DNA from: Paenibacillus methanolicus
GTDB taxonomy: Bacteria > Bacillota > Bacilli > Paenibacillales > Paenibacillaceae
NCBI RefSeq assembly: GCF_008124765.1
Contig: NZ_VNHS01000019.1
Coordinates: forward strand, 1 to 64,000
Length of the DNA stretch: 64,000 nt
Reading direction: 5' to 3'
Position numbers and translations under genes: made by a program. Below are positions 23,306 through 31,984 of the stretch, one piece after another (within the stretch, counting starts at the first letter, position 1; every line of letters starts with the position of its first letter). The notes beneath the pieces were generated by a model. The model had not been told where the DNA came from. It saw only the letters and a list, made by a program, of their open reading frames with translations, and made no database searches.

Positions 23306-24667
23306 ATGGATAGCTTGTTCGGTCTCAGTCATAACGCGACGCTGCTCGTCTGGACGCTCGTCGCGATCGTATTCTTGGTTGTGCTCATCGCGAAATACAA
23401 GTGGAACCCGTTCGTAACGCTGCTCATCTCGGCGCTGATGCTCGGCTTGCTCGCCGGAATGGACCCGCAGGAGGTCATCAAGTCGGTGACCGGCGGCCTC
23501 GGCGGCACGCTCGGCACGATCGCCATCGTCATCGGTCTGGGCACCATGCTCGGCAAAATGATGGCGGAATCCGGCGGCGCCGAGAAAATCGCCACGACGC
23601 TCGTCGACCGCTTCGGCGAGAAGCGCGTCCACTGGGCGATGATGATCGTCGGCTTCATCGTCGGCATACCGGTATTCTTCGAGGTTGGCGTCATCCTGCT
23701 TATTCCGATCGTGTTCACCGTCGCGCGCAAGACGGGCATGCCGCTCTTGAAGATCGGCATTCCGATTCTCGCCGGCCTTTCGACCGTGCACGGCCTCGTC
23801 CCGCCGCATCCGGCGCCGATGATCGCCATCGATGCATTCGGTGCCGATTTGGGTAAAACGATTTTGTATTCGCTTCTGATCGGCTTGCCGACGGCTATCA
23901 TCGCAGGTCCGTTGTTCGGCAAATTCATCGGCAAGCGCATCGACGTCACGCCGCCGGCTGACCTTGCCGAGCAGTTCGCGGCGAATGAAAACCGCCAACT
24001 GCCGGGCTTCGGGATTACGTTGTTTACCATTCTTCTCCCTGTTATTCTTATGTTAATCGGTTCCATCGCGACGATCGCCGATCCGGACGGCGTGAACGGC
24101 TTCACGCATTTCGCCGAGTTCATCGGCCATGAAATCATCGCCTTGCTCATCTCGGCCGTCTTCGCGTTCTTCTCGCTCGGCTTCGCGCGAGGCTTCTCGA
24201 AGGAAGACGTATCGCGCTTCGCGAACGAATGTCTGGCGCCGACGGCGTCCATCATTCTGATCATCGGCGGCGGCGGCGCGTTCAAGCAGGTGCTTATCAA
24301 CAGCGGCGTCGGCACGGCGATCGGCGAGATGGCGACGGCCGCGAACGTGAACATCATTCTATTCGCATGGCTCGTCGCGGCGCTGATCCGCGTGGCGACG
24401 GGCTCCGCGACGGTCGCGATGACGACCGCGGCCGGCATCGTGACCCCGGTGCTCGCCATGAACCCGGGCACGAACGTCGAGCTCGTGGTGCTGGCGACCG
24501 GCGCGGGCTCGCTCGTGCTCTCCCACGTCAACGACGCGGGCTTCTGGATGGTCAAGGAATTTTTCAATATGTCCGTCGTGCAAACCTTGAAATCGTGGAC
24601 GGCGATGGAGACGATTCTGTCCGTCGTCGGCCTTATCTTCATCCTGCTTCTGAGCACGGTCGTGTAG
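23306..24667 (+). CDS. gntP: gluconate:H+ symporter GntP
   Basis: A 453-residue multi-spanning transporter of the GntP family that imports gluconate with protons. Hydrophobic segments cover the whole length. Family signatures include GGLGGTLGTIAIVIGLGTMLGKMM, PVFFEVGVILL, HGLVPPHPAPM and the C-terminal SHVNDAGFWMVKEFF. TAAGGAGGA precedes ATG 23306. It is followed 35 bp later by gntK, forming gntP-gntK under its own GntR operator. Confidence 0.95.
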   Translation: MDSLFGLSHNATLLVWTLVAIVFLVVLIAKYKWNPFVTLLISALMLGLLAGMDPQEVIKSVTGGLGGTLGTIAIVIGLGTMLGKMMAESGGAEKIATTLVDRFGEKRVHWAMMIVGFIVGIPVFFEVGVILLIPIVFTVARKTGMPLLKIGIPILAGLSTVHGLVPPHPAPMIAIDAFGADLGKTILYSLLIGLPTAIIAGPLFGKFIGKRIDVTPPADLAEQFAANENRQLPGFGITLFTILLPVILMLIGSIATIADPDGVNGFTHFAEFIGHEIIALLISAVFAFFSLGFARGFSKEDVSRFANECLAPTASIILIIGGGGAFKQVLINSGVGTAIGEMATAANVNIILFAWLVAALIRVATGSATVAMTTAAGIVTPVLAMNPGTNVELVVLATGAGSLVLSHVNDAGFWMVKEFFNMSVVQTLKSWTAMETILSVVGLIFILLLSTVV

Positions 24668-24702
24668 CGGAAGCGAACTTGTAAGGAAAGAAGGTCTTCC
24701 CA

Positions 24703-26250
24703 TTGAGCAGCACCACCTATATGATAGGCGTCGATATCGGCACGACCAGCACGAAGGCCGTCCTGTTCGAGGAGAACGGGGCGGTCGTCGCCAAGGCGAA
24801 CGAGGGCTATCCGCTCCATACGCCGACCTCGTCGATCGCCGAGCAAAATCCGGACCAAATCTTCCAGGCAGTCCTAGCGACGATCAACGGCGTCATGAAG
24901 CAAAGCGGCATCGAGCCGGCCAGCGTCCTGTTCGTCTCGTTCAGTTCCGCGATGCACAGCGTCATCGCGGTCGACGCGGAGTGCAAGCCGCTGACGGCGT
25001 GCATCACGTGGGCGGACAACCGCAGCGCGGCGATGGCGGAGAAGCTGAAGCGGGAGCTGGACGGGCAGGCGATCTACGCGCGCACCGGCACGCCGATCCA
25101 TCCGATGTCGCCGCTCGCGAAGCTGATGTGGCTGCGCCAGGACGAGGAGGAGACGTTCCGCAAGGCGAGCAAATTCATCTCGATCAAGGAATACGTCTTC
25201 GCCAAGCTGTTCGGCGAGTACGTCATCGACTATTCGATCGCTTCGGCGACGGGCATGATGAATCTCGAGTCGCTGAGCTGGGACGAGGAAGCGCTGGCGC
25301 TGGCCGGCGTTACGCCGGGGCAGCTGTCCAAGCTTGTTCCGACGACGTATGCGCTGCATGATCTGAAGCCGGCGTACGCGGCCGATATGGGGCTTGCGCC
25401 GTCGACGCCGTTCATCGTAGGCGCAAGCGACGGCGTGCTCTCGAACCTCGGCGTGAACGCGATCGAGCCGGGCGTCGTCGCGGCGACGATCGGCACGAGC
25501 GGCGCGATCCGCACGGTCGTGGACCGCCCCGTCACCGATCCGAAAGGCCGCATCTTCTGCTACGCCTTGACGGACAAGCACTGGGTGATCGGCGGGCCGG
25601 TCAACAACGGCGGCATGCTGTACCGGTGGGTGCGCGACGAGTTCGCCTCCGCCGAAGTCGAGACGGCAGAGCGGCTCGGCATGGACGCGTACGATCTGCT
25701 CAATCAGATCGCGGAGCGGGTTCGTCCCGGCGCGGACGGGCTGCTGTTCCATCCGTATTTGACGGGCGAACGGGCGCCGCTGTGGAATCCGGACGCGCGC
25801 GGCTCGTTCTTCGGGCTGACGATGCATCACAAGAAGGAGCATCTCATCCGCTCGGTGCTGGAAGGCGTCATTTTCAACTTATACACGGTGCTGCTCGCCA
25901 TGGAGGAACAGATCGGACGTCCGACCAAAATCCAGGCGACGGGCGGTTTCGCGCGCTCGCCGCTGTGGCGCCAGATGATGGCCGACATTTTCGACCAGGA
26001 GGTCGTCGTGCCGGAGAGCTTCGAGAGCTCCTGCCTGGGCGCCGTCGTGCTCGGCCTGTACGGCCTCGGCCGGATCGATTCGCTGAACGTCGTCAAGGCG
26101 ATGGTCGGCGCGACGCATTCGCACAAGCCGATCGCGGAGAACGCGAAGGTGTACCACGAGCTGCTGCCGATCTACATCCGGATCTCGCGCAAGCTCGAAG
26201 AGGAGTATACGGCGATCGCGAAGTTCCAGCAGCGGTTGTTCGAATCGTAA
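24703..26250 (+). CDS. gntK: gluconokinase GntK (FGGY family)
   Basis: A 515-residue FGGY carbohydrate kinase that phosphorylates gluconate to 6-phosphogluconate for the dehydrogenase at 21382. N-terminal phosphate motif GVDIGTTSTKAVLFEENG, AWADN-type block CITWADNRSAAMAE, ATP-binding GTSGAIRTV and TGGFARSPLWRQMMADIF, and EGVIFNL are all visible. TTG 24703 is the start, with AAGAAGG upstream. The size is typical for the Bacillus GntK family. The pathway in this window is complete from uptake to ribulose 5-phosphate. Confidence 0.95.
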   Translation: MSSTTYMIGVDIGTTSTKAVLFEENGAVVAKANEGYPLHTPTSSIAEQNPDQIFQAVLATINGVMKQSGIEPASVLFVSFSSAMHSVIAVDAECKPLTACITWADNRSAAMAEKLKRELDGQAIYARTGTPIHPMSPLAKLMWLRQDEEETFRKASKFISIKEYVFAKLFGEYVIDYSIASATGMMNLESLSWDEEALALAGVTPGQLSKLVPTTYALHDLKPAYAADMGLAPSTPFIVGASDGVLSNLGVNAIEPGVVAATIGTSGAIRTVVDRPVTDPKGRIFCYALTDKHWVIGGPVNNGGMLYRWVRDEFASAEVETAERLGMDAYDLLNQIAERVRPGADGLLFHPYLTGERAPLWNPDARGSFFGLTMHHKKEHLIRSVLEGVIFNLYTVLLAMEEQIGRPTKIQATGGFARSPLWRQMMADIFDQEVVVPESFESSCLGAVVLGLYGLGRIDSLNVVKAMVGATHSHKPIAENAKVYHELLPIYIRISRKLEEEYTAIAKFQQRLFES

Positions 26251-26256
26251 GGCGAA

Positions 26257-26304
26257 CACGGAGGGGGTTGTTCCCGGAGAACGTCGAAAGACGCCGGGGG
26301 CAGC
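26257..26304 (+). terminator. possible hairpin after gntK
   Basis: A long imperfect stem (GGGGTTGTTCCCGG with CCGGGGGCAGCCCC) follows gntK but lacks a T tract, so it may be a weak terminator or an mRNA-stabilising hairpin. Confidence 0.4.
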
Positions 26305-26448
26305 CCCTTCGTTGCGTTCTCCGCCCAACCGCGGGAAGCAGGAAGCAGGCCGGATCAAGTACCCATTCGCGTCCTGCGCGAGACAACAGCATCCTTCCCG
26401 GCGCTTGACTCGTCTACATGTAAAAGGCGAAAGAGAAGGGTGGTTTGC

Positions 26449-26646
26449 ATGGAGATAGTCGGAATCGCCTTGCTTCTCGGAGGCGCCTTGGTCGTCGGCG
26501 TCCAGTCCGTTCGCAGAGGCTTGCGGGAGAAGAAGAAGGCGGAACTTGCGAAAGGCATCGGGCTGCTCGCCGCCGGCATCGCGTTCGTCTCCGCCATCCT
26601 GCTGTTTCTCTGGATGGTCATCCACGCGCCGGGCGGGGATTTTTAA
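26449..26646 (+). CDS. small membrane protein, two predicted helices
   Basis: 65 residues: a first hydrophobic helix (VGIALLLGGALVVGVQSV), a charged loop (RRGLREKKKAELAKG) and a second helix (IGLLAAGIAFVSAILLFLWMVI). ATG 26449 has AAGGGTGG 8-9 bases upstream. It has its own terminator at 26660. No family is recognised; short two-helix proteins of this shape are common in Bacillales and mostly uncharacterised. Confidence 0.65.
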   Translation: MEIVGIALLLGGALVVGVQSVRRGLREKKKAELAKGIGLLAAGIAFVSAILLFLWMVIHAPGGDF

Positions 26647-26659
26647 CCTGGCGGACGGC

Positions 26660-26704
26660 AAAAAGCTGCTTCATTCCCTCAGGGCGGGATGAAGCAGCTT
26701 TTTT
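26660..26704. terminator. bidirectional terminator
   Basis: AAAAAGCTGCTTCAT pairs with ATGAAGCAGCTTTTT. It sits between the small membrane protein (+) and the histidine kinase (-) and fits both. Confidence 0.92.
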
Positions 26705-26714
26705 GGCGCATTCG

Positions 26715-28430
26715 CTATTGAAGGCTCGCGGAATCCAGCGGCAGACTGACCTCGATCGTCGTGCCGCGGCGCTCTTCGCTGAAGACGCGAACAGTGCCGT
26801 TGTGATTCTCGATGATTTTGCGGCTGACCATGAAGCCGAGGCCGGTGCCTTTCTCCTTGGTCGTGTAGAAGGGCTGGCCGAGTCGGGCGAGCACGTGCTC
26901 CGGGATGCCGCCGCCTTGATCGACGAAGCGGATGAACAACATGCCATCGCCCCGTGCCAGTTGAATGAGCAGCTCCCCGCCGCCCGGCATCGCTTCGATC
27001 GCGTTCTTGATGAAATTAATGCACACCTGCTTGATCTGGTTCTCCTCGCATTCGAGACACAGGTTCTCGTCTTCGAAATCGGTCAGGATGCGCACGTTGT
27101 TCAAATTCGCTTGCGCGTCCAGCAGCGTAATGACGTCCCGGATCAGCGCCGGGATATTGCGCGACTGAAAGTGGACCGCCTGCGGCTTGGCCAGCATGAG
27201 CAGCTCGCTGAGGATCGTCTCGATGCGCTGAATTTCGGATGCCATGATGTCGAAGTACAGCTGCTTGCTCGCGCCTCCGGTCTGAAGCAAATGGAGGAAG
27301 CCTTTCACGGCCGTGACCGGGTTGCGGATCTCGTGCGCGATGCCGGCCGCCAATTCCCCGGCGATCGAGAGCTTCTCCGTCCGGATGAGCAGCTCCTGCG
27401 CCTGCATGCGCTCGGTGATGTCGCGCACGATAACAGCCCGGCCGTTCGGGTTATCGTCCTCGTCGAGCAGGGGGAACGAGGAAATCATGACGTTGACCGG
27501 CGTGCCGTCCTTCCGATAGCGAAGCGACTCATAGCCCTCCACGTTGCGCCCGGTCATATTGACATGCTTGTTGCGCGGGACTTCGTAGCGGCGATCCAGC
27601 GGAATGGTCGGCAGCACGGCCGCCTTCAAGCCCATCACCTCTTCGTTGGTCCAACCGAATAAGCGTTCGAACGCTTCATTGACCCGTATGACCTTCTCGT
27701 CCTGGTTCAAGATGATAATGGGATCGAGATTGCGGGTAATGAACGATTCAAGCTGCGATTTCGTGGCGCGCAGCCGCTCTTCCGTCTTCCGGCGCATGTC
27801 CGATTCCCGGTTGGCATGCCCCCTTTCCTCCTGGAATGGGACCGAGATGGGGAAGAGCGGGCCGTCCTTCGCGTATAACGGCGATGTTACCAGCGCCTGG
27901 TCGGTCAGCCAATACGCATGATGGCGCAGCAGCTTGTGCTGCATGGCGGCGGACGTCTGCGCTCCATCATAGCAGCAGACGGACGAGAATCCTTGCGTCG
28001 TGACGCTGTAGTCCGCCAGCTGCTCCACCATTTCGAGCTCATCTTGCACCTTCGCGTTCTCCGGCCACTCGGCGTGCGCCCATAACCGGAAGGCAATGCC
28101 TTGCGCGCTGAGCGGGACGAGCAGGTCCTTGTACTGCTCGAGCACCATGCCGCAGCAGAACGGCTCCTGCACTCGATAGAATTCCAGGCTGTTCACGTAA
28201 CGGACGCAGCCGAGCTGCTCGTCGGACATGCTGCCGCGCAGCGCGCGGAAAATCCGGTCATAGCGATCCTGTCTGTCGATGACTATCACTTGATGGCCTT
28301 GTTCGATGCCGGATGCAATGAAGGAGACGGCCTGCCGGGTATACGCGTCCCGATTCTCGTACACATAGAGAACATGACCGCTGCCGGCTGTTTCAAACAG
28401 CTGATTTAATTGCGTAAACTGATCGCTCAT
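26715..28430 (-). CDS. histidine kinase with MEDS and PAS domains
   Basis: A ~571-residue sensor kinase without membrane segments. The N-terminal ~190 residues (GHVLYVYENRDAYTRQAVSFIASGIEQGHQ) resemble the MEDS/DcmR-like sensory domain. A PAS domain (about 230-350, FITRNLDPIIILNQDEKVIRV) is followed by the kinase: H box AAGIAHEIRNPVTAVKG, N box NFIKNAIEAMPGGG, G boxes DQGGGIP and GTGLGF. The kinase half resembles sporulation kinases such as KinA/KinE. GAGGTG precedes ATG 28430. No response regulator is adjacent, as expected for an orphan kinase feeding a phosphorelay; that is inference. Confidence 0.9.
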   Translation of the reverse strand: MSDQFTQLNQLFETAGSGHVLYVYENRDAYTRQAVSFIASGIEQGHQVIVIDRQDRYDRIFRALRGSMSDEQLGCVRYVNSLEFYRVQEPFCCGMVLEQYKDLLVPLSAQGIAFRLWAHAEWPENAKVQDELEMVEQLADYSVTTQGFSSVCCYDGAQTSAAMQHKLLRHHAYWLTDQALVTSPLYAKDGPLFPISVPFQEERGHANRESDMRRKTEERLRATKSQLESFITRNLDPIIILNQDEKVIRVNEAFERLFGWTNEEVMGLKAAVLPTIPLDRRYEVPRNKHVNMTGRNVEGYESLRYRKDGTPVNVMISSFPLLDEDDNPNGRAVIVRDITERMQAQELLIRTEKLSIAGELAAGIAHEIRNPVTAVKGFLHLLQTGGASKQLYFDIMASEIQRIETILSELLMLAKPQAVHFQSRNIPALIRDVITLLDAQANLNNVRILTDFEDENLCLECEENQIKQVCINFIKNAIEAMPGGGELLIQLARGDGMLFIRFVDQGGGIPEHVLARLGQPFYTTKEKGTGLGFMVSRKIIENHNGTVRVFSEERRGTTIEVSLPLDSASLQ

Positions 28431-28756
28431 GCAACACCTCATTAAGGTCGTGTCGAGGCGGAGCGCTTGGCCCGATTCCGGTCGTTCCGGCGGGGTTCAA
28501 GCGCGTATGCGCCTCTAAGGCAGCGCATGACGGCTGCTGGTCATATGTAAGTCATGAGCTCTTTCCTATATAGGGAAAATTGTAGCATTAAACTTTCGCC
28601 TTGCACATGGAAAAAGGTGCCGAATTATGCCGGGAGAATAGTCGCCTTTTTCGCGAAACGCATTGCAATCTATCAAATTTCGTTGCACCGGCCTATCGTT
28701 ATCGTACGCGCCTAACCTTATCGTTAGTCCTAACCATTCGGAAGGAGCGTTATTCC
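28431..28756. other. divergent intergenic region
   Basis: About 325 bp between the kinase (-) and the phosphatase (+). On the minus strand an extended -10 TGCTACAAT lies near 28580-28590, a likely kinase promoter. GGAAGGAG (28740-28747) is the phosphatase ribosome binding site. No gene is seen. Confidence 0.55.
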
Positions 28757-29485
28757 ATGAATAAAGAGCGCACGCTCGTCGTCAGCGACATTCACGGCTG
28801 CGACGAAGAATTACGGTTATTGCTGGAGGCGATGTCGTTTCGGCCCGAGCGCGATCAGCTTATTTTGCTCGGCGATTACGTCGACCGGGGACCCCGCAGC
28901 AAGGAGACCGTCGCGTACGTGTGCCAGTTGGTCCGGCAGGGAGGGGCGCTGGCGCTTCAAGGCAACCATGATAACCGATTCGTGAACGTCGTCGCCGGGC
29001 TGGCCACGGCGGAGGAGAAGATGAAATTCTGGGAAAAAGGCGGCGCGGAAACGCTGAGCAGCTACTATGGGCGGATTGTCGCCGCCTCCGAAGACGAGGA
29101 GGAGACGTGCTGCCGCTATATTCGGGAACATTACGCCGAGGATCTTCAATTCCTGAAGGACTTGCCGATGTACTACGAGGACGAAAGCTTCATCTACGTG
29201 CATGCCGGCCTCAACCCGGCGTACGCCAACTGGAAGCTGCAGCCCGCCAGAGACTTTCTCTATATTCGCGATCCGTTCTACGAGGGGGCCGCAACCCGCG
29301 GGAAGACGGTCATCTTCGGCCATACCAAGACCGTGGAACTGCACGGTTCGCCGGAGGCGTGGTTCGGACCGGGAAAGATCGGCATTGACGGCGGATGCGC
29401 GTTCGGCTATCAGCTGAACGGCATCGAAATTGCCCGCGGCCGGGTCAGCCGAGTATGGAGTCAGCCTAGGCTCGAGGGGCAGTAA
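28757..29485 (+). CDS. metallophosphoesterase, serine/threonine phosphatase-like
   Basis: A 242-residue calcineurin-like phosphatase. All metal motifs are present: VVSDIHGC, LLGDYVDRGPRS, LQGNHDN, YVHAGLNP and FGHT. It is close to bacterial PrpE/PP1-like and ApaH-like enzymes that act on phosphoproteins or dinucleoside polyphosphates; the substrate cannot be told from sequence. ATG 28757 is set by GGAAGGAG 9 bases upstream; the longer frame back to 28601 has no site. Monocistronic. Confidence 0.92.
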   Translation: MNKERTLVVSDIHGCDEELRLLLEAMSFRPERDQLILLGDYVDRGPRSKETVAYVCQLVRQGGALALQGNHDNRFVNVVAGLATAEEKMKFWEKGGAETLSSYYGRIVAASEDEEETCCRYIREHYAEDLQFLKDLPMYYEDESFIYVHAGLNPAYANWKLQPARDFLYIRDPFYEGAATRGKTVIFGHTKTVELHGSPEAWFGPGKIGIDGGCAFGYQLNGIEIARGRVSRVWSQPRLEGQ

Positions 29486-29537
29486 CGGCGCGTCCCGGGA
29501 AAATAGTGCCAAAACCGCTCGAACGGCGCGCGGGATT

Positions 29538-29547
29538 TTGCTATAAT
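29538..29547 (+). promoter_or_regulatory. extended -10 promoter upstream of the amidase
   Basis: TTGCTATAAT includes the TG extension and a consensus TATAAT (29542-29547). The -35 region is weak, as is usual with an extended -10. It lies 38 bp before the amidase start. Confidence 0.65.
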
Positions 29548-29585
29548 CATAGCATCCAACTCTATTCCTAATAGCGAGGTCCTGA

Positions 29586-30674
29586 ATGAAATCGATAGTT
29601 TCAATTCTGATCGTAGTGGTGCTGCTGCTCGGCGCGGCGTTCGGCGCTCAGGCCAAGAGCGAGGCGAAGCAGTACTATCAAGTGTCTGCGGATTCTTTGA
29701 ACGTGCGCAACGACCCGAGCGAGAAGGGGGAGGTTATCGCTTCTCTCCGCAAAGGCGACGTCGTCGAGGTGTCGGACGAGGCGCACGGCTGGCTCCAGGT
29801 CGCGCTGAACAAGACGAGCGGCTGGGTAGCGGGCTATTATCTGGTGAAGACAGGCAGCGGCGGCGGAAAGACGACGGTCTCGTCCGGGTCAAGCGGCGCG
29901 AAGTCGAGCGCGCAGACGGTGCAGGCCGATTCGCTGCGTATGCGCAAAGGTCCGGGTACCGGTTATTCGGTCGTAGGCGGGCTGTACAAAGGCGAGGCCG
30001 TCACGGTCATAGACCGGGATGGCGACTGGGTGAAGGTGAAGACGCCGGACGGCCAGCAGGGCTGGGTCGCGTCGCAGTACATAGGCGAGGGCGGCGGAAG
30101 CAGCTCGGGTTCGGGCGACAGCTCATCATCCGGCAGGTTGAACGGCAAACTGATCGTGCTCGATCCGGGGCACGGCGGCGACGATCCGGGCATGATCGGC
30201 AAGGAGTCGGAGGCGCAGGAGAAGGATCTGAACCTGGAGACGGCGTTCATCCTGGCCGACTATCTGCGGGATCTCGGCGCGCGCGTCATCCTGACCCGCT
30301 CGGAGGACGTCAAGCCGTCGCTGCCGGAGCGGGTGAAGATCAGCGAGAACAACGGCGCGGACGCGTTCATCAGCATCCACTACAACTCGTCGACGAAGAA
30401 TACGTCCGGCACGCTCACGTTCTATAACAAGGGCAAGGACAAGGCGCTGGCCCGGGCGATCGAGAGCGAGCTGGCCGAAGGCGCGGGCGGACTGCGGAGC
30501 AACGGCATCTCCTTCGGAGACTATCACGTGCTTCGCGAGAATTCCCAAGTGTCGGCGCTCGTGGAGCTTGGCTTCCTCTCCAATGAGAAGGACGAGCGGA
30601 TTGTGCGAACGAAAGACTACAAGCGTAAGGCGGCCAAAGCAATCGCCGACGGGCTGGTCGACTATTTCAATTAA
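29586..30674 (+). CDS. N-acetylmuramoyl-L-alanine amidase with two SH3b domains
   Basis: A 362-residue secreted cell-wall hydrolase. Signal peptide (IVSILIVVVLLLGAAFGAQA, cleavage after ~22). Two bacterial SH3 domains (about 30-92 and 100-165, each with the LNVR/LRMRKGP and GWVA motifs), a Ser/Gly linker, then the Amidase_3 domain (~178-360). Zn ligands sit in DPGHGG, the Glu after EKDLNLE, and ISIHYN; the second catalytic Glu is in VELGFLSN. It cuts the amide bond between muramic acid and L-alanine. Likely roles are cell separation, sporulation or germination. Confidence 0.96.
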   Translation: MKSIVSILIVVVLLLGAAFGAQAKSEAKQYYQVSADSLNVRNDPSEKGEVIASLRKGDVVEVSDEAHGWLQVALNKTSGWVAGYYLVKTGSGGGKTTVSSGSSGAKSSAQTVQADSLRMRKGPGTGYSVVGGLYKGEAVTVIDRDGDWVKVKTPDGQQGWVASQYIGEGGGSSSGSGDSSSSGRLNGKLIVLDPGHGGDDPGMIGKESEAQEKDLNLETAFILADYLRDLGARVILTRSEDVKPSLPERVKISENNGADAFISIHYNSSTKNTSGTLTFYNKGKDKALARAIESELAEGAGGLRSNGISFGDYHVLRENSQVSALVELGFLSNEKDERIVRTKDYKRKAAKAIADGLVDYFN

Positions 30675-30681
30675 GCAAGGC

Positions 30682-30724
30682 AGCACGAAGAGAGGGGGCA
30701 TAGCCCCCTCTCTTCGTGCTTTGG
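30682..30724. terminator. terminator after the amidase
   Basis: An 18-bp perfect stem (30682-30699 with 30703-30720, loop ATA) with only a short T run. It may work on both strands. Confidence 0.85.
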
Positions 30725-30883
30725 CGCGTTTGTCGGCCGGCGAAAGGCGGATAGGTTGCAAGTCGTCGCGCAGTTTCACGCTGCGCGATGCGCGCTTTCC
30801 GCATGAACGAACGGTGCCGACTGTTTCGTGATCGCGTATTTCCCCGCGGTCGGCAACTTGCCGGGCGCGAGGGAGGAAGACGC

Positions 30884-31855
30884 TTAACGGTAGCCGTTGC
30901 GCGTATACGCCGTACTGAAATTGCCGAGGTTGCCGAAGTACGCGGACACGAGCTTCGCCGGATCGGTCGCCATCTCGCCGCGCGCAATGCTGTCGTTGCC
31001 GTCGTCCCAGCCCCAGGCCGAGTTCGCGGAATTGTCCTTGCCGTTGTCGCCGAGGAACGTGCCCCGGCTGGCGAAGGTGACCGCATCGTTGCGCCGCGAC
31101 CAGAGGCCGCCGGATGCGAACGCGTCGACGAGCTGGTACTGGACCGAGCTGTCGCTGCCGCCCGATGGAACTTCGGCCGTCGCCGCGCTCGGATAATAGA
31201 TAATGCCGTCGCCGCCCGGGAAGCTGCCGCCGTTCCACGCTTTGAGTCCGTGGCCTTTGGCTTCCTGGAAGCTCGTCGGTCTCGAGTAGCCGCCGTAGTT
31301 GGCCATGACGATCGAGCCGTCGATCGTCTCTTGTCCGGCGGTATAGGCGCTGCCCGGAGGCGTAAACGAGTAGAAGTCCGAGTGAGCTACGGTGACCATC
31401 GCTTCCAGCTTGCCGTAATCGGTGCCATCCTTGCGGACGGTAAGGAGGAGGCCTTCCATGTCGTTCTCGTGCGTATCGAGGCCGAAGTCCGGATAGTCGA
31501 CCCAATCGCGCGGATGATAGAAGCTGTACGTCAGGAACCAGTGCGTGGACGTCTCTACGACGGAATAGTAGACGGTCGCTTTCAGCGAGCTCGCGTTATC
31601 GTCTTGGCGCTCCCAATTGTTCAGCGTGTCCCAGTCTCCGTCGTAGTTGACGGCCGCGAGATAGTCCGCGTCGTAATCCGTGCTGTCCGTGTCCTGGTAG
31701 TGGACCGGAGCCCATCGCAGCGCGAGCTGCGCATCCGTCGCCGCGGCCTGCGCCGTCTTGGCGCCCGGCGCCGCCGGCGCGGCGGATAGCGCGAACGCGC
31801 CGAATATCGCGGCGGCCGCGATCGCCGTCGTTTTGCGGGTCAAGCTCTTCTTCAT
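30884..31855 (-). CDS. secreted protein, VPS62/DUF946-like
   Basis: A ~323-residue exported protein. The signal peptide (KKSLTRKTTAIAAAAIFGAF, then a cleavable AxA near residue 35) is followed by a beta-rich domain with WAPVHYQDTD, DYLAAVNYDGDWDTLNNWE, YYSVVETSTHWFLTYSFYHPRD and DTHENDMEG. These resemble actinomycete and fungal VPS62-like extracellular proteins of unknown activity. GAGAGGTGG lies 8 bases before ATG 31855 on the minus strand. No neighbours suggest a pathway. Secreted proteins of this type are more frequent in actinomycetes and fungi, so transfer is possible. Confidence 0.75.
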   Translation of the reverse strand: MKKSLTRKTTAIAAAAIFGAFALSAAPAAPGAKTAQAAATDAQLALRWAPVHYQDTDSTDYDADYLAAVNYDGDWDTLNNWERQDDNASSLKATVYYSVVETSTHWFLTYSFYHPRDWVDYPDFGLDTHENDMEGLLLTVRKDGTDYGKLEAMVTVAHSDFYSFTPPGSAYTAGQETIDGSIVMANYGGYSRPTSFQEAKGHGLKAWNGGSFPGGDGIIYYPSAATAEVPSGGSDSSVQYQLVDAFASGGLWSRRNDAVTFASRGTFLGDNGKDNSANSAWGWDDGNDSIARGEMATDPAKLVSAYFGNLGNFSTAYTRNGYR

Positions 31856-31984
31856 TATCGATACCACCTCTCCATTGTACGTCGCTTACGGGTATTTCCT
31901 AGTTGTCCGCCCCGAATATAGCATGCTGCCGGAGGAGCGGCCAGTTAGGTTTTGTAAAATGAACGCGGAGAGGGCGCTCGAGAA

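Noticed and set aside
23329..24858. 509-codon frame antisense to gntP
   Set aside because: Shadow of GntP; no ribosome binding site and no domain.
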